The notes beneath the pieces are model-generated. The model saw nothing but the letters and a program-made list of their open reading frames with translations. It was not told the origin of the DNA and searched no databases. Position numbers and translations under genes: made by a program. From Halomonas sp. (GTDB taxonomy: Bacteria > Pseudomonadota > Gammaproteobacteria > Pseudomonadales > Halomonadaceae), in assembly GCA_007129225.1 (NCBI GenBank), contig SKVX01000262.1:1-14580 (forward strand): a stretch of 14,580 nt of DNA, given 5' to 3'. This document shows positions 7,151 through 13,687 of this stretch, one piece after another (positions within the stretch are counted from its first letter, which is position 1; every line of letters starts with the position of its first letter).

Positions 7151-8220
7151 CACAGCTCCCCCTCGTCGTAGCCCAGCTCGGCGTCTGTCGCCGCCAGGGC
7201 CAGCGGTGCCACCAGCACCGCACGCCCCTCCTCCACGCCCAGCAGCTCGGCGTGCTCGGTCGAGAGCATCAGCTGGCCGGTGGGCGACAGCGCATAGCGG
7301 GCCACCACGCAGCGGAAGTCGGCCAGCCGCTGATTGGCGATCATGGCAGGCTCAGCGTCCGGCAGCAGGTGGGCCGGGCGAACGCGAACCGGATGCCAGG
7401 CGGCACGCCGGAAGCTGGCCAGGCGATCGCGCTCGCCCTTGATCACCGGGCCGGCATCGAAGATGTCCACATGGCGAGAACGCAGGAAGCCCTCGGCCAG
7501 CATCTCGGCCATGGCGGGTTCATGGTCCGGGTGTTCGCGCCCGATTGCCGCACGGGCCTGGGGCGTCAGTAGCGCCAGGTAGAGCGGAAACTGGGGCATC
7601 ACCTCGGCGATAAAGCTCTTGGAGCGCACCCCCGCCAGGTAGTTGATGTCGTGGTAGTCACGCACGAAGAAGTGGCGCCCCACGCTGTTCCAGAACGGCG
7701 ACTCGCCCTGCTCGTCCAGGTAGCCGGGAAAGGCCATGGCCAGCACTTCGGCGAAACGCTCGGGGTACTGAGCGATGAACATCAGCCTGGCCCGGCGCAG
7801 CAAGCTTTCCGCGCTGGTGCCACGGTAGCGAGGCTCGATCGACAGCGCGCAGAGCTGGGTGGTCTCGGAGACCTCATGGGAGAGCGCCAGGGTCTGCACC
7901 TCGCGGCGCACGTTGAGCTGCTGCGAGGCGTGGATCAGGGTCTCCTGGCGATAGGTGTAGTAGGCCTCCCGGGCACCGGCCTCGGCGCGAATGGTGGCGG
8001 TACCCACCACCTCGCCGCGATCCAGGTCCTCGAGGACGAAGGTGTAGAGCTCGTCGCCGGGAAAATCCACCTCACGGCTGAAGGATTGCCGCGAGCGGGC
8101 GATGCGCTCTTCGAGGCGATCGCGGTGGGCCGGCAGATTGGTCAGGCTCGGCGTGGCGGTACCTGCAAGCCGTTCCAGCGCCGGCAGGTCGGCCGGCCGA
8201 ACGGGGCGTACGACCATCAT
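7150..8220 (-). CDS. aruF: Arginine N-succinyltransferase, alpha subunit (AruF type)
   Basis: This is the partner of the downstream AstA paralogue and forms the heteromeric enzyme for step one of arginine degradation; by analogy with Pseudomonas it may also accept ornithine. It has about 356 residues. Family blocks are ESPFWNSVGRHFF (about 173-185) and RSKSFIAEVMPQFPLYLALL (about 200-218), followed by HVDIFDAGPVI. The frame is open back to a GTG at 8274 overlapping the astC stop, but the family N-terminus is MMVVRPVRPADLP, so the tandem ATGs at 8220/8217 are the likely start; GGAG sits eight bases before the first. A 50-bp gap separates it from astC, and its stop overlaps aruG by one base. 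The two AstA paralogues are clearly homologous across most of their length, so they arose by tandem duplication. Confidence 0.95.
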   Translation of the reverse strand: MMVVRPVRPADLPALERLAGTATPSLTNLPAHRDRLEERIARSRQSFSREVDFPGDELYTFVLEDLDRGEVVGTATIRAEAGAREAYYTYRQETLIHASQQLNVRREVQTLALSHEVSETTQLCALSIEPRYRGTSAESLLRRARLMFIAQYPERFAEVLAMAFPGYLDEQGESPFWNSVGRHFFVRDYHDINYLAGVRSKSFIAEVMPQFPLYLALLTPQARAAIGREHPDHEPAMAEMLAEGFLRSRHVDIFDAGPVIKGERDRLASFRRAAWHPVRVRPAHLLPDAEPAMIANQRLADFRCVVARYALSPTGQLMLSTEHAELLGVEEGRAVLVAPLALAATDAELGYDEGEL

Positions 8221-8270
8221 GGCAGGGTCTCCGGGTCGGTTGGCGGCGTCTTGCATGGGCTGGCCGGCCT

Positions 8271-9485
8271 TCACTTGGCCGCCACCAGTCGCGCCACGGC
8301 CCGCTCGAGGCGCGCCATACCCTCGCTGATATCGGCTTCGGGAATGACCAGCGACGGCGCCATGCGCAGCACGTTGGGACCGGCGATCAGCGCCATCAAA
8401 CCCTCATCGATGGCCAGCGGCAGGATGTCCTTGGCCCGGCCTTCATAGTCGGGTGCCATTTCGGCACCGACCAGCAGCCCCATGCCGCGGATCTCCTTGA
8501 ATACGCCGTGCTTGCGGTTGATCGCCTCGAGATGTTCACGGAACAGATCATGGCGTTGCTTCACGCCGTCGAGAACGGCTGGCGTGGCGATATGCTCGAC
8601 CGCGGCCAGGGCCACGGCGGAGGCCAGCGCATTGCCGCCATAGGTGGAGCCATGGGTACCGATGGCCAGCGCCGGGGCGACACGATCGGTGGTCAGCATC
8701 GCCCCCACCGGGAATCCGCCGCCCAGGCCTTTGGCGCTGGTCAGGATGTCCGGCGTCACGCCATACTCCATGTAGGCGTAGAGGGCGCCGGTACGGCCCA
8801 CCCCGGTCTGCACCTCGTCGAAGATCAACAGGGCATCGTGGGCATCGCACAGGTCCCGCAGCCCCTGCAGGAACTCCTGGGTGGCCGGCACGATACCGCC
8901 CTCGCCCTGCATCGGCTCGACCATCACCGCACAGGTGTCGTCGTCGATCAGGTCGCGGACGCTGTCCAGGTTGTTGAACTCGCCGTGGACGATGCCTCCC
9001 GGCACCGGGCCGAAGCCCTGGGAGTACTTGGGCTGACCGCCGACACTGACGGTGAAGAAGGTGCGACCATGGAACGACTGCGAGAACGAGACGATCCGGG
9101 TCTTGTGCTCACCGACATTGTCGTGGGCCCAGCGCCGCGCCAGCTTGAGTGCCGCCTCGTTGGCCTCACCGCCGGAGGAGCAGAGGTAGACCTTGTCGGC
9201 GAAGGTGCGCTCCACCAGGGTCCGGGCCAGCGCCAGGGCCGGCTCGTTGGTATAGACGTTGGAAAGATGCCAGAGCTTGCTGGCCTGCTTGGTGAGCGCA
9301 TCGACCAGCACCGGGTGACAGTGCCCCAGTGAGTTCACCGCGATCCCCCCGGCGAAGTCGATGTACTCGCGCCCCTCCTGATCCCACAGACGGCTACCCT
9401 CGCCGCGCACCGGAATGACCTTCTGGGGTGAGTAGTTGGGCACCATGTACTGATCGAAGTCGGCGCGGGTCGGGGTCTGGCTCAT
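8271..9485 (-). CDS. astC: Succinylornithine transaminase AstC/AruC
   Basis: This 404-residue class III PLP-dependent aminotransferase converts N2-succinylornithine and 2-oxoglutarate to succinylglutamate semialdehyde and glutamate, the third AST step. It may double as the acetylornithine aminotransferase of arginine synthesis, as AruC does in Pseudomonas. PLP-site residues are visible: SSGGEANEAALK (103-114), D223 in LLIFDEVQTGVGRTG, and Schiff-base K252 in LTSAKGLGGGFP, with the late THGSTYGGNALA (278-289). The length agrees with E. coli AstC (about 406). The ATG at 9485 has GGAG six bases upstream; longer in-frame starts (to 9617) add non-family residues and overlap the promoter region. 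It is the first gene of the operon on the minus strand. Confidence 0.95.
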   Translation of the reverse strand: MSQTPTRADFDQYMVPNYSPQKVIPVRGEGSRLWDQEGREYIDFAGGIAVNSLGHCHPVLVDALTKQASKLWHLSNVYTNEPALALARTLVERTFADKVYLCSSGGEANEAALKLARRWAHDNVGEHKTRIVSFSQSFHGRTFFTVSVGGQPKYSQGFGPVPGGIVHGEFNNLDSVRDLIDDDTCAVMVEPMQGEGGIVPATQEFLQGLRDLCDAHDALLIFDEVQTGVGRTGALYAYMEYGVTPDILTSAKGLGGGFPVGAMLTTDRVAPALAIGTHGSTYGGNALASAVALAAVEHIATPAVLDGVKQRHDLFREHLEAINRKHGVFKEIRGMGLLVGAEMAPDYEGRAKDILPLAIDEGLMALIAGPNVLRMAPSLVIPEADISEGMARLERAVARLVAAK

Positions 9486-9535
9486 GTCGGTCTCCATTCC
9501 AGCGTAAAGGGGAAGCGAAGCGCTACTGTCATTCG

Positions 9536-9541
9536 AGTATA
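9536..9541 (-). promoter_or_regulatory. Candidate -10 box for the astC operon
   Basis: TATACT on the minus strand lies about 50 bases before the astC start codon. No convincing -35 hexamer is present 16-18 bp upstream, which is what an activator-dependent promoter would show. The inverted repeat at 9594-9637 lies roughly 65-110 bp upstream of the expected transcription start, a sensible distance for an activator site. Neither the promoter nor the regulator is proven by sequence. Confidence 0.35.
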
Positions 9542-9593
9542 CGGAGGCCCTGCCATCCAGGCTTTCAGCTATGGGACTCCCTCTTGTGAAAAT

Positions 9594-9637
9594 GGCTGTC
9601 GGTATGCGCAATGACAAGGCCCGGTGATCCGACAGCC
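9594..9637. promoter_or_regulatory. Perfect inverted repeat in the astC / methyltransferase divergent region
   Basis: GGCTGTCGG (9594-9602) and CCGACAGCC (9629-9637) form a perfect 9-bp inverted repeat with centres 35 bp apart. It lies in the 191-bp gap between divergent astC (minus) and the SAM methyltransferase (plus). Each arm contains TGTCGG; the reported half-site of Pseudomonas ArgR, an AraC-type arginine regulator, begins TGTCGC and is followed after eight bases by AA. The match is partial and the arms are inverted rather than direct. A regulator of the matching class is encoded nearby at 10349-11326. A plain stem-loop role is unlikely given the 26-base spacer and the position upstream of both genes. 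Confidence 0.4.
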
Positions 9638-9676
9638 TGCTAGGCTTGCGTAATAACCATCCCCCGGAGCAAGACC

Positions 9677-10333
9677 ATGTTCAACACCACGGCCTGGAAT
9701 CGAATCCGCTACGGGTTCTACGCCCCCGTCTACGATTTCATCGCCGACCGCAGCTTTCGCCGTCCCCGGCAGCTGTCGCTGGACGCCGTGGACTGGCAGG
9801 CCGGCATGCGAGTGCTGTTGGTGGGGGCCGGCACCGGGCTGGACCTGCCCTTTCTGCCCCGGGACGTGGAAGTGCAAGCCACCGACCTCTCCCCCGCCAT
9901 GGTCAAGCGCATGAAGCAGCGCGCGGAACGGCTGGGCATGGACGTGGAGTGCCGGGTAATGGACGCCGAGGCACTCGACTACCCCGACGGTCACTTCGAT
10001 GCGGTCATCATGCACCTGATCCTGGCAGTGATGCCGAACCCCCGACAAGGCTTGGCCGAGGCGCACCGGGTGCTCAACCGGGATGGTCAGCTCTGCGTGA
10101 TGGACAAGTTCCAGTCCGACGAGCGTGCCGCCGGCCTGGCAAGGCGCGCGCTCAACGCCTTTACCGCGACCGTGGCCACGGACATCACCCGCCAGGCCCG
10201 CCCCCTGCTGGAGAGTGCCGGCTTCGAGATCGAGCTCGACAGGCCGGTGATGCTGGGGTCGCTGTTTCGTGCGCTGCTAGCCCACAAGGCAGAGCGGGTA
10301 GCCGATGCGGTCATGTCGGGTGACAAGGCCTAG
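9677..10333 (+). CDS. Class I SAM-dependent methyltransferase (possible phospholipid N-methyltransferase)
   Basis: This 218-residue Methyltransf_11-type protein has the SAM-binding motif VLLVGAGTGLDL (46-57), an acidic residue at the end of strand 2 (ATDLSPAM, D70), MDAEALDYPDGHFDAVIM (about 95-112), and a post-motif LAEAHRVLNRDGQLCVMD (126-143). The N-terminal RYGFYAPVYDFIADR resembles UbiE/PmtA-type small methyltransferases, which act on quinones or on phosphatidylethanolamine. I cannot separate these substrates from sequence, so only the general activity is firm. The ATG at 9677 has GGAG seven bases upstream. The gene is divergent from astC and convergent with the regulator gene, whose stop lies 15 bp beyond its own, so no functional link to arginine metabolism is implied beyond the shared intergenic region. 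Confidence 0.85.
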   Translation: MFNTTAWNRIRYGFYAPVYDFIADRSFRRPRQLSLDAVDWQAGMRVLLVGAGTGLDLPFLPRDVEVQATDLSPAMVKRMKQRAERLGMDVECRVMDAEALDYPDGHFDAVIMHLILAVMPNPRQGLAEAHRVLNRDGQLCVMDKFQSDERAAGLARRALNAFTATVATDITRQARPLLESAGFEIELDRPVMLGSLFRALLAHKAERVADAVMSGDKA

Positions 10334-10348
10334 CCTGCCAACAACGAC

Positions 10349-11326
10349 TCAATGCAGACGCTCCTCCCGGGGCGTTACGCCGAAATGGTTGCGATAGGCC
10401 GTGGAGAAGTGCGCCGGGGAGGAGAAGCCCGTCTTCATGGCGATCTCGCCGGCGGGCAAGTCGCTTTCGCGCAGGAGGCGCCTGGCTTCCTGCAGGCGCA
10501 GGTCGAGGTAGTAGCGGCCGGGCACCGCCTGGAGATACTTCTTGAACAGCCGCTCCAGCTGGCGCCGGGAGATCCCCAGGTGTTCGGCCAGCTCATGGGT
10601 GGTCAGCGGTTCCTCGATATTGGCCTCCATCAGCATCACCGCATCCACCAGCGGCGCCGGCGCATGGCCCAGCCGGGCACGCAGCGGCACCTGCTGGGGC
10701 TCGTCTGCCATGCGGATCCGCTCCAGCACGAAATGCTCGGAGACCCGTTCGGCCAGCTCGCTGCCATGGTGTGAAGCGATCAGCGTCATCATCATGTCCA
10801 TGGCCGCCGTACCGCCACCGCAAGTGAGACGGTCACGGTCGATCTCGAACAGCTGCTGGGAGAGCCGCACCCGGGGAAAGTCGCGGGTAAAGGCGGCGAA
10901 GCGCTGCCAGGGCAGCGTGGCACGGTAGCCATCCAGCACGCCGGCACGGGCCAACAGCTCGGTGCCCCCCCCCACGCCAACCAGCGTAAGGCCGCTTCTG
11001 CCCAGCACACGCAGGCGCTCGACAATGGTGTCATCGGCGCTGGCCGACAGGGGCGCCGGGGCGCAGACGACCAGCATGTCCAGCTCGGCCGTCACGTCGC
11101 AGAATGGCCTGGCCGCGGCCAGGCTGAGCTCGGCGAGACTGGGCGTCTCGCCGCCAACAGGACTGAAGGCCTGCACGCGATAGAGACGCCTGCCGGCCAG
11201 CTGGTTGGCCATTATCAGCGGCTCAAGGGCACAGGCCTGGGCGAGCAATGAAAAGCCCGGCAGCGTCAGCACCCCGACCCAGCGGGTCGCAGACGCAGAG
11301 AAATTGGCGGTGGGGGTGTCGGGCAT
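10349..11326 (-). CDS. GlxA-family (DJ-1/PfpI plus AraC HTH) transcriptional regulator, ArgR-like
   Basis: This 325-residue regulator has an N-terminal DJ-1/PfpI (GATase1-like) domain (about 15-185), opening with WVGVLTLPGFSLLAQACALE. The C-terminal AraC/XylS DNA-binding domain (about 225-325) has a first HTH at THELAEHLGISRRQLERLF (243-261) and a second around GEIAMKTGFSSPAHFSTAYR (293-312). At the DJ-1 nucleophile elbow the sequence is GVGGGTELLARAG, with no cysteine, so the domain is a sensor rather than an enzyme. Pseudomonas ArgR, GbdR and CdhR share this architecture and respond to arginine or quaternary amines. Closeness to the ast operon makes an arginine-responsive activator the leading idea, but another ligand is possible. 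No clear ribosome binding site precedes the ATG at 11326, so a leaderless or weakly translated mRNA is possible. Confidence 0.85.
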   Translation of the reverse strand: MPDTPTANFSASATRWVGVLTLPGFSLLAQACALEPLIMANQLAGRRLYRVQAFSPVGGETPSLAELSLAAARPFCDVTAELDMLVVCAPAPLSASADDTIVERLRVLGRSGLTLVGVGGGTELLARAGVLDGYRATLPWQRFAAFTRDFPRVRLSQQLFEIDRDRLTCGGGTAAMDMMMTLIASHHGSELAERVSEHFVLERIRMADEPQQVPLRARLGHAPAPLVDAVMLMEANIEEPLTTHELAEHLGISRRQLERLFKKYLQAVPGRYYLDLRLQEARRLLRESDLPAGEIAMKTGFSSPAHFSTAYRNHFGVTPREERLH

Positions 11327-11412
11327 GTAGCACTACGCCGTGGGCCGAATCGAGGCTGTGATCTTACTCGATTGACAGGGGCTACGCCGAGCGCTGTTCT
11401 AAGTCGCCCCGC

Positions 11413-11457
11413 GCCGGCAGCTCAGAACAGGCGCCCCCTGCGCCTTCGGCTGCCGGC
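11413..11457 (-). terminator. Two-part GC-rich hairpin after the small tail-anchored gene
   Basis: An outer perfect 9-bp stem (11413-11421 with 11449-11457) encloses an inner 6-bp stem (11429-11434 with 11440-11445) and a 5-base loop. It starts 19 bases after the stop of the 66-codon gene on the minus strand and precedes the regulator gene on the same strand, a natural terminator position. There is no U-run after it. A competing 7-bp pairing (11394-11400 with 11424-11430) overlaps the structure and could give an alternative fold. This is the main content of the 150-bp gap between the regulator start and the small gene. Confidence 0.5.
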
Positions 11458-11476
11458 CGGGATAGCGCAGGATGGA

Positions 11477-11677
11477 TCAGGGCCAGACCAGCGTGAAGAC
11501 CAGAATCGCACCGGCAATCAGCGCCGCCACCAGCAGAATCCATTGCAGGTTCTGGGGCGGCTGCTTCGCCTCCGGCTGGTCCTCGTCCGGCTCCGGATGC
11601 TCGAAGTCCTCCGGCATCCTCACCTCCTTCATGTGCTGCTCCTCCTCTTGCGCCGTCTTGCTCTCCTTGGTGTCCAT
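11477..11677 (-). CDS. Small tail-anchored acidic membrane protein
   Basis: This 66-residue protein is not assigned to a named family. The first 43 residues are highly charged and Pro/Glu/Asp-rich (for example PEDFEHPEPDEDQPEAKQPP). One hydrophobic segment at about 46-64 (WILLVAALIAGAILVFTLVW) ends two residues before the stop, giving a C-terminal tail anchor with the acidic part probably in the cytoplasm. It looks real because GGAGG stands at ideal distance before the ATG at 11677, the charged-then-hydrophobic composition is protein-like, and a strong hairpin follows the stop. It lies 78 bp downstream of the fabV stop on the same strand, so it could be co-transcribed. An overlapping 102-codon frame (11382-11690) is a shadow. 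Confidence 0.75.
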   Translation of the reverse strand: MDTKESKTAQEEEQHMKEVRMPEDFEHPEPDEDQPEAKQPPQNLQWILLVAALIAGAILVFTLVWP

Positions 11678-11707
11678 CGCGCACCTCCATGCTGGGGAAA
11701 TCTCATA

Positions 11708-11739
11708 CTGCGAACCTCATAGAATGCCGCGATTCGCAG
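11708..11739. repeat. Inverted repeat between fabV and the small gene
   Basis: CTGCGAA (11708-11714) and TTCGCAG (11733-11739) form a perfect 7-bp inverted repeat with an 18-base spacer. It lies in the 78-bp gap after the fabV stop and before the small tail-anchored gene. It could be a weak terminator for fabV or an operator for the small gene; no U-tract is present. Confidence 0.3.
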
Positions 11740-11755
11740 ACCCTATACGCAGTCC

Positions 11756-12967
11756 CTATAAACTCACGACATCGAAGGTCACGTCCGGGTTCACATCGTC
11801 TTCGTAGTCCACGTCATCACGCTCGAACCCGAACAGCTTCAGGAACTCATGCTTGTAACCAGCATAGTCGGTAATCTCGAACAGGTTTTCGCTGGTCACT
11901 TTGGGCCAGAGGTCCTTGCAAGCCTGTTGCACGTCATCGCGCAGTTCCCAGTCGTCGAGGCGAAGGCGGCCGGCGTCATCGGTGTCGAACTCGCCGGCCT
12001 GACCACGGGGTGAATAGAGCTGCTCACCGAACAGGCGGTTGAGCTGGTCGATAGTACCCTCATGCAGCCCTTTCTTCTTCATCACCTTGTAGACCATGGA
12101 GATATAGAGCGGCATGACCGGTATCGCGGCGCTGGCCTGGGTCACCACCGACTTCAGCACCGCCACGTTGGCACCGCCGCCCGTGGCCTTGAGCTTGCTG
12201 TCGATCTCGCCGGCGGCACGATCCAGGTCTTCCTTGGCCTTGCCCAGGGCGCCGTGCCAGTAGATAGGCCAGGTGATCTCGGTGCCGATATAGCTGAAGG
12301 CCACGCTGCGGGCGCCTTCGGCCAGCACGCCGGCGCGGTCCAGGGCGTCGATCCACAGCTCCCAGTCCTCGCCGCCCATCACCGCCCGGGTATCCTCGAT
12401 CTCCTGCTCGGTGGCGGGCTCCACCTCGGCCTCGATGATGGTGTCCTTGTTGGTGTCGATGGCGGTGGCGCGGTAGGTCTCGCCGATCGGCTTCAGGCTG
12501 GAGCGCTTGAGCTCACCGGAATCGGGCAGCTTGCGCACCGGCGACGCCAGCGAGTAGACCACCAGATCCACCTGGCCCAGGTCCTTCTGGATCAGCTCGA
12601 TGGCCTTCTCGCGGGCTTCGTGGGAGAAGGCGTCACCGTTAATCGACTTGCTGTAGAGCCCTTCCGCCTTGGCGAACTTGTCGAAGGCGGCTGAGTTGTA
12701 CCAGCCCGCAGTGCCGGGTTTCTTCTCGCTGCCCGGCTTCTCGAAGAACACGCCCAGGGTGTCGGCGCCATAGCCGAAGGCTGCAGTGATGCGTGCCGCC
12801 AGGCCGTAGCCGCTGGAGGCCCCGATCACCAGCACCTTCTTCGGACCCGCGGACGGGTCCAGTCCACGGGCACGGGTCGCCTCGATCTGCTCGAGCACGT
12901 TCTTCTCGCAGCCGACGGGGTGGGTGGTGGTGCAGATGAAACCGCGAACCTTGGGTTTGATGATCAC
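11756..12967 (-). CDS. fabV: Trans-2-enoyl-ACP/CoA reductase FabV (NADH)
   Basis: This NADH-dependent enoyl reductase completes each round of type II fatty acid elongation by reducing trans-2-enoyl-ACP. It belongs to the large (about 400-residue) SDR branch, which is insensitive or less sensitive to triclosan. The 403-residue protein starts with the family-typical IIKPKVRGFICTTTHPVGC. The dinucleotide-binding motif VLVIGASSGYGLAARI is at 45-60. The FabV active site Tyr-X8-Lys is Y236/K245 in ITWPIYWHGALGKAKEDL, matching Tyr235/Lys244 of characterised FabV. I chose the GTG at 12967 because GAGG lies six bases upstream and the family N-terminus begins there; the ATG at 12979 adds four residues. 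No fatty acid gene is adjacent, and the gene is followed by the small tail-anchored protein. Confidence 0.96.
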   Translation of the reverse strand: MIIKPKVRGFICTTTHPVGCEKNVLEQIEATRARGLDPSAGPKKVLVIGASSGYGLAARITAAFGYGADTLGVFFEKPGSEKKPGTAGWYNSAAFDKFAKAEGLYSKSINGDAFSHEAREKAIELIQKDLGQVDLVVYSLASPVRKLPDSGELKRSSLKPIGETYRATAIDTNKDTIIEAEVEPATEQEIEDTRAVMGGEDWELWIDALDRAGVLAEGARSVAFSYIGTEITWPIYWHGALGKAKEDLDRAAGEIDSKLKATGGGANVAVLKSVVTQASAAIPVMPLYISMVYKVMKKKGLHEGTIDQLNRLFGEQLYSPRGQAGEFDTDDAGRLRLDDWELRDDVQQACKDLWPKVTSENLFEITDYAGYKHEFLKLFGFERDDVDYEDDVNPDVTFDVVSL

Positions 12968-13037
12968 GTCTAACCTCATTGTCGATGGCCCGCCGCCGGC
13001 ACAGCGGCATGGGGCAGATTTGAGTGGGAGTGTTGGC

Positions 13038-13046
13038 ATTCTAGCA
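13038..13046 (-). promoter_or_regulatory. Candidate extended -10 promoter for fabV
   Basis: The minus strand reads TGCTAGAAT, an extended -10 element (TGn followed by a good -10 hexamer). It would start transcription near 13031, giving a leader of about 64 nt before the GTG start. There is no good -35 box, which extended -10 promoters tolerate. The dyad at 13101-13146 lies 70-115 bp upstream of this start. Confidence 0.4.
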
Positions 13047-13075
13047 GTCTGCCGGGCTTGACCGGTCGTCGCGAG

Positions 13076-13174
13076 AAAGTCGGATTTCGAGACAAGTTTA
13101 TCAATCGGATGAGGCGAATAGTCGGCTATTTAACGAATCCGATTGAATGAAATTGGCCGAAAGCCCGGATTTCG
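13076..13174. repeat. Nested dyad flanked by direct repeats, upstream of fabV
   Basis: The 330-bp region between fabV (minus) and the DUF7079-like gene (plus) has one structured part. TCAATCGGAT (13101-13110) pairs perfectly with ATCCGATTGA (13137-13146), and inside it AATAG (13117-13121) pairs with CTATT (13126-13130) about exactly the same centre, with a TCGG loop. The dyad is flanked by near-identical direct repeats, AAAG-T-CGGATTTCG (13076-13089) and AAAG-CC-CGGATTTCG (13160-13174). It is more AT-rich than the surrounding genes. It could be an operator serving both divergent genes, a cruciform or RNA hairpin, or a small insertion with duplicated ends. Nothing else was recognised in the gap apart from the fabV -10 element. 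Confidence 0.5.
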
Positions 13175-13297
13175 CAGCAGATCAGCGTTAAGTCCGGCAG
13201 GCTGCTCGCGGTCGTTATCTCTCCTGTCCGCTCTTGAGCCGGACCCTCGAGTGGGGCAGGATGCATTTCCCGGGTAACGCGCTGGCAGGAGAGAACG

Positions 13298-13687
13298 ATG
13301 GATGCACAGACACTGGTCGATGAGCGCGGCGAGCTGTGGCTGGCACTGGCCCCGCTATGGCTGGACCGCGAACCCGGTGAGCGCGACTATACGCACATGG
13401 TGGAAGTGATCCAGCGCCATGACCTGACGCTGCAAGAACTGGAGTGGATCTTTCGCCTGGAGCTGGCACCGGTCCTGGCACGCACCCAGATGTCGGTCGC
13501 CAGCGAGTGGCGCAAGTTCGATGACCTGCAACTGATGAAGCGCCTGGTGGCCCACAACTTGCGGCTAAAGGGCTGGCGGCGCAAGAGCTGGGCCCTGTTC
13601 TCCGGCCTGACGACCATGATGACCCGCCACCGCTGGAACGAGCTGATGATGCGCGTGATGCTCGAACGCGGAGAGTCTCCCAGTTAG
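13298..13687 (+). CDS. DUF7079-like small protein
   Basis: This 129-residue, mainly helical soluble protein has no signal peptide or membrane segment. The central pattern ELWLALAPLWLDREP, then LTLQELEWIFRLELAPVLA and SVASEWRKFDDLQLM (about residues 12-80), resembles the DUF7079 family as I recall it (alternating W/AL, LxELExI, E-APVL and SVAxEWxxFDD). No function is established for that family. The C-terminal third is rich in Arg, Trp and Met (for example LKGWRRKSWALFSG and MMTRHRWNELMMRVMLERG) and may be a lineage-specific extension. The ATG at 13298 has AGGAGA six bases upstream. The gene is divergent from fabV and convergent with the glutathione peroxidase gene. A 165-codon Ser/Arg-rich frame on the other strand is a shadow. 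Confidence 0.7.
   Translation: MDAQTLVDERGELWLALAPLWLDREPGERDYTHMVEVIQRHDLTLQELEWIFRLELAPVLARTQMSVASEWRKFDDLQLMKRLVAHNLRLKGWRRKSWALFSGLTTMMTRHRWNELMMRVMLERGESPS

Noticed and set aside
11382..11690. 102-codon frame overlapping the small tail-anchored gene
   Set aside because: Its start lies on the Shine-Dalgarno region of the 66-codon gene, and the Gly/Ala/Glu-rich product is typical of an out-of-frame shadow; the shorter frame has a membrane segment and properly spaced start.
13101..13146. Possible integron attC site in the fabV upstream dyad
   Set aside because: One GTTAAAT-like heptamer occurs inside, but the paired core sites and bulge pattern of attC are missing and there is no integrase or cassette array.
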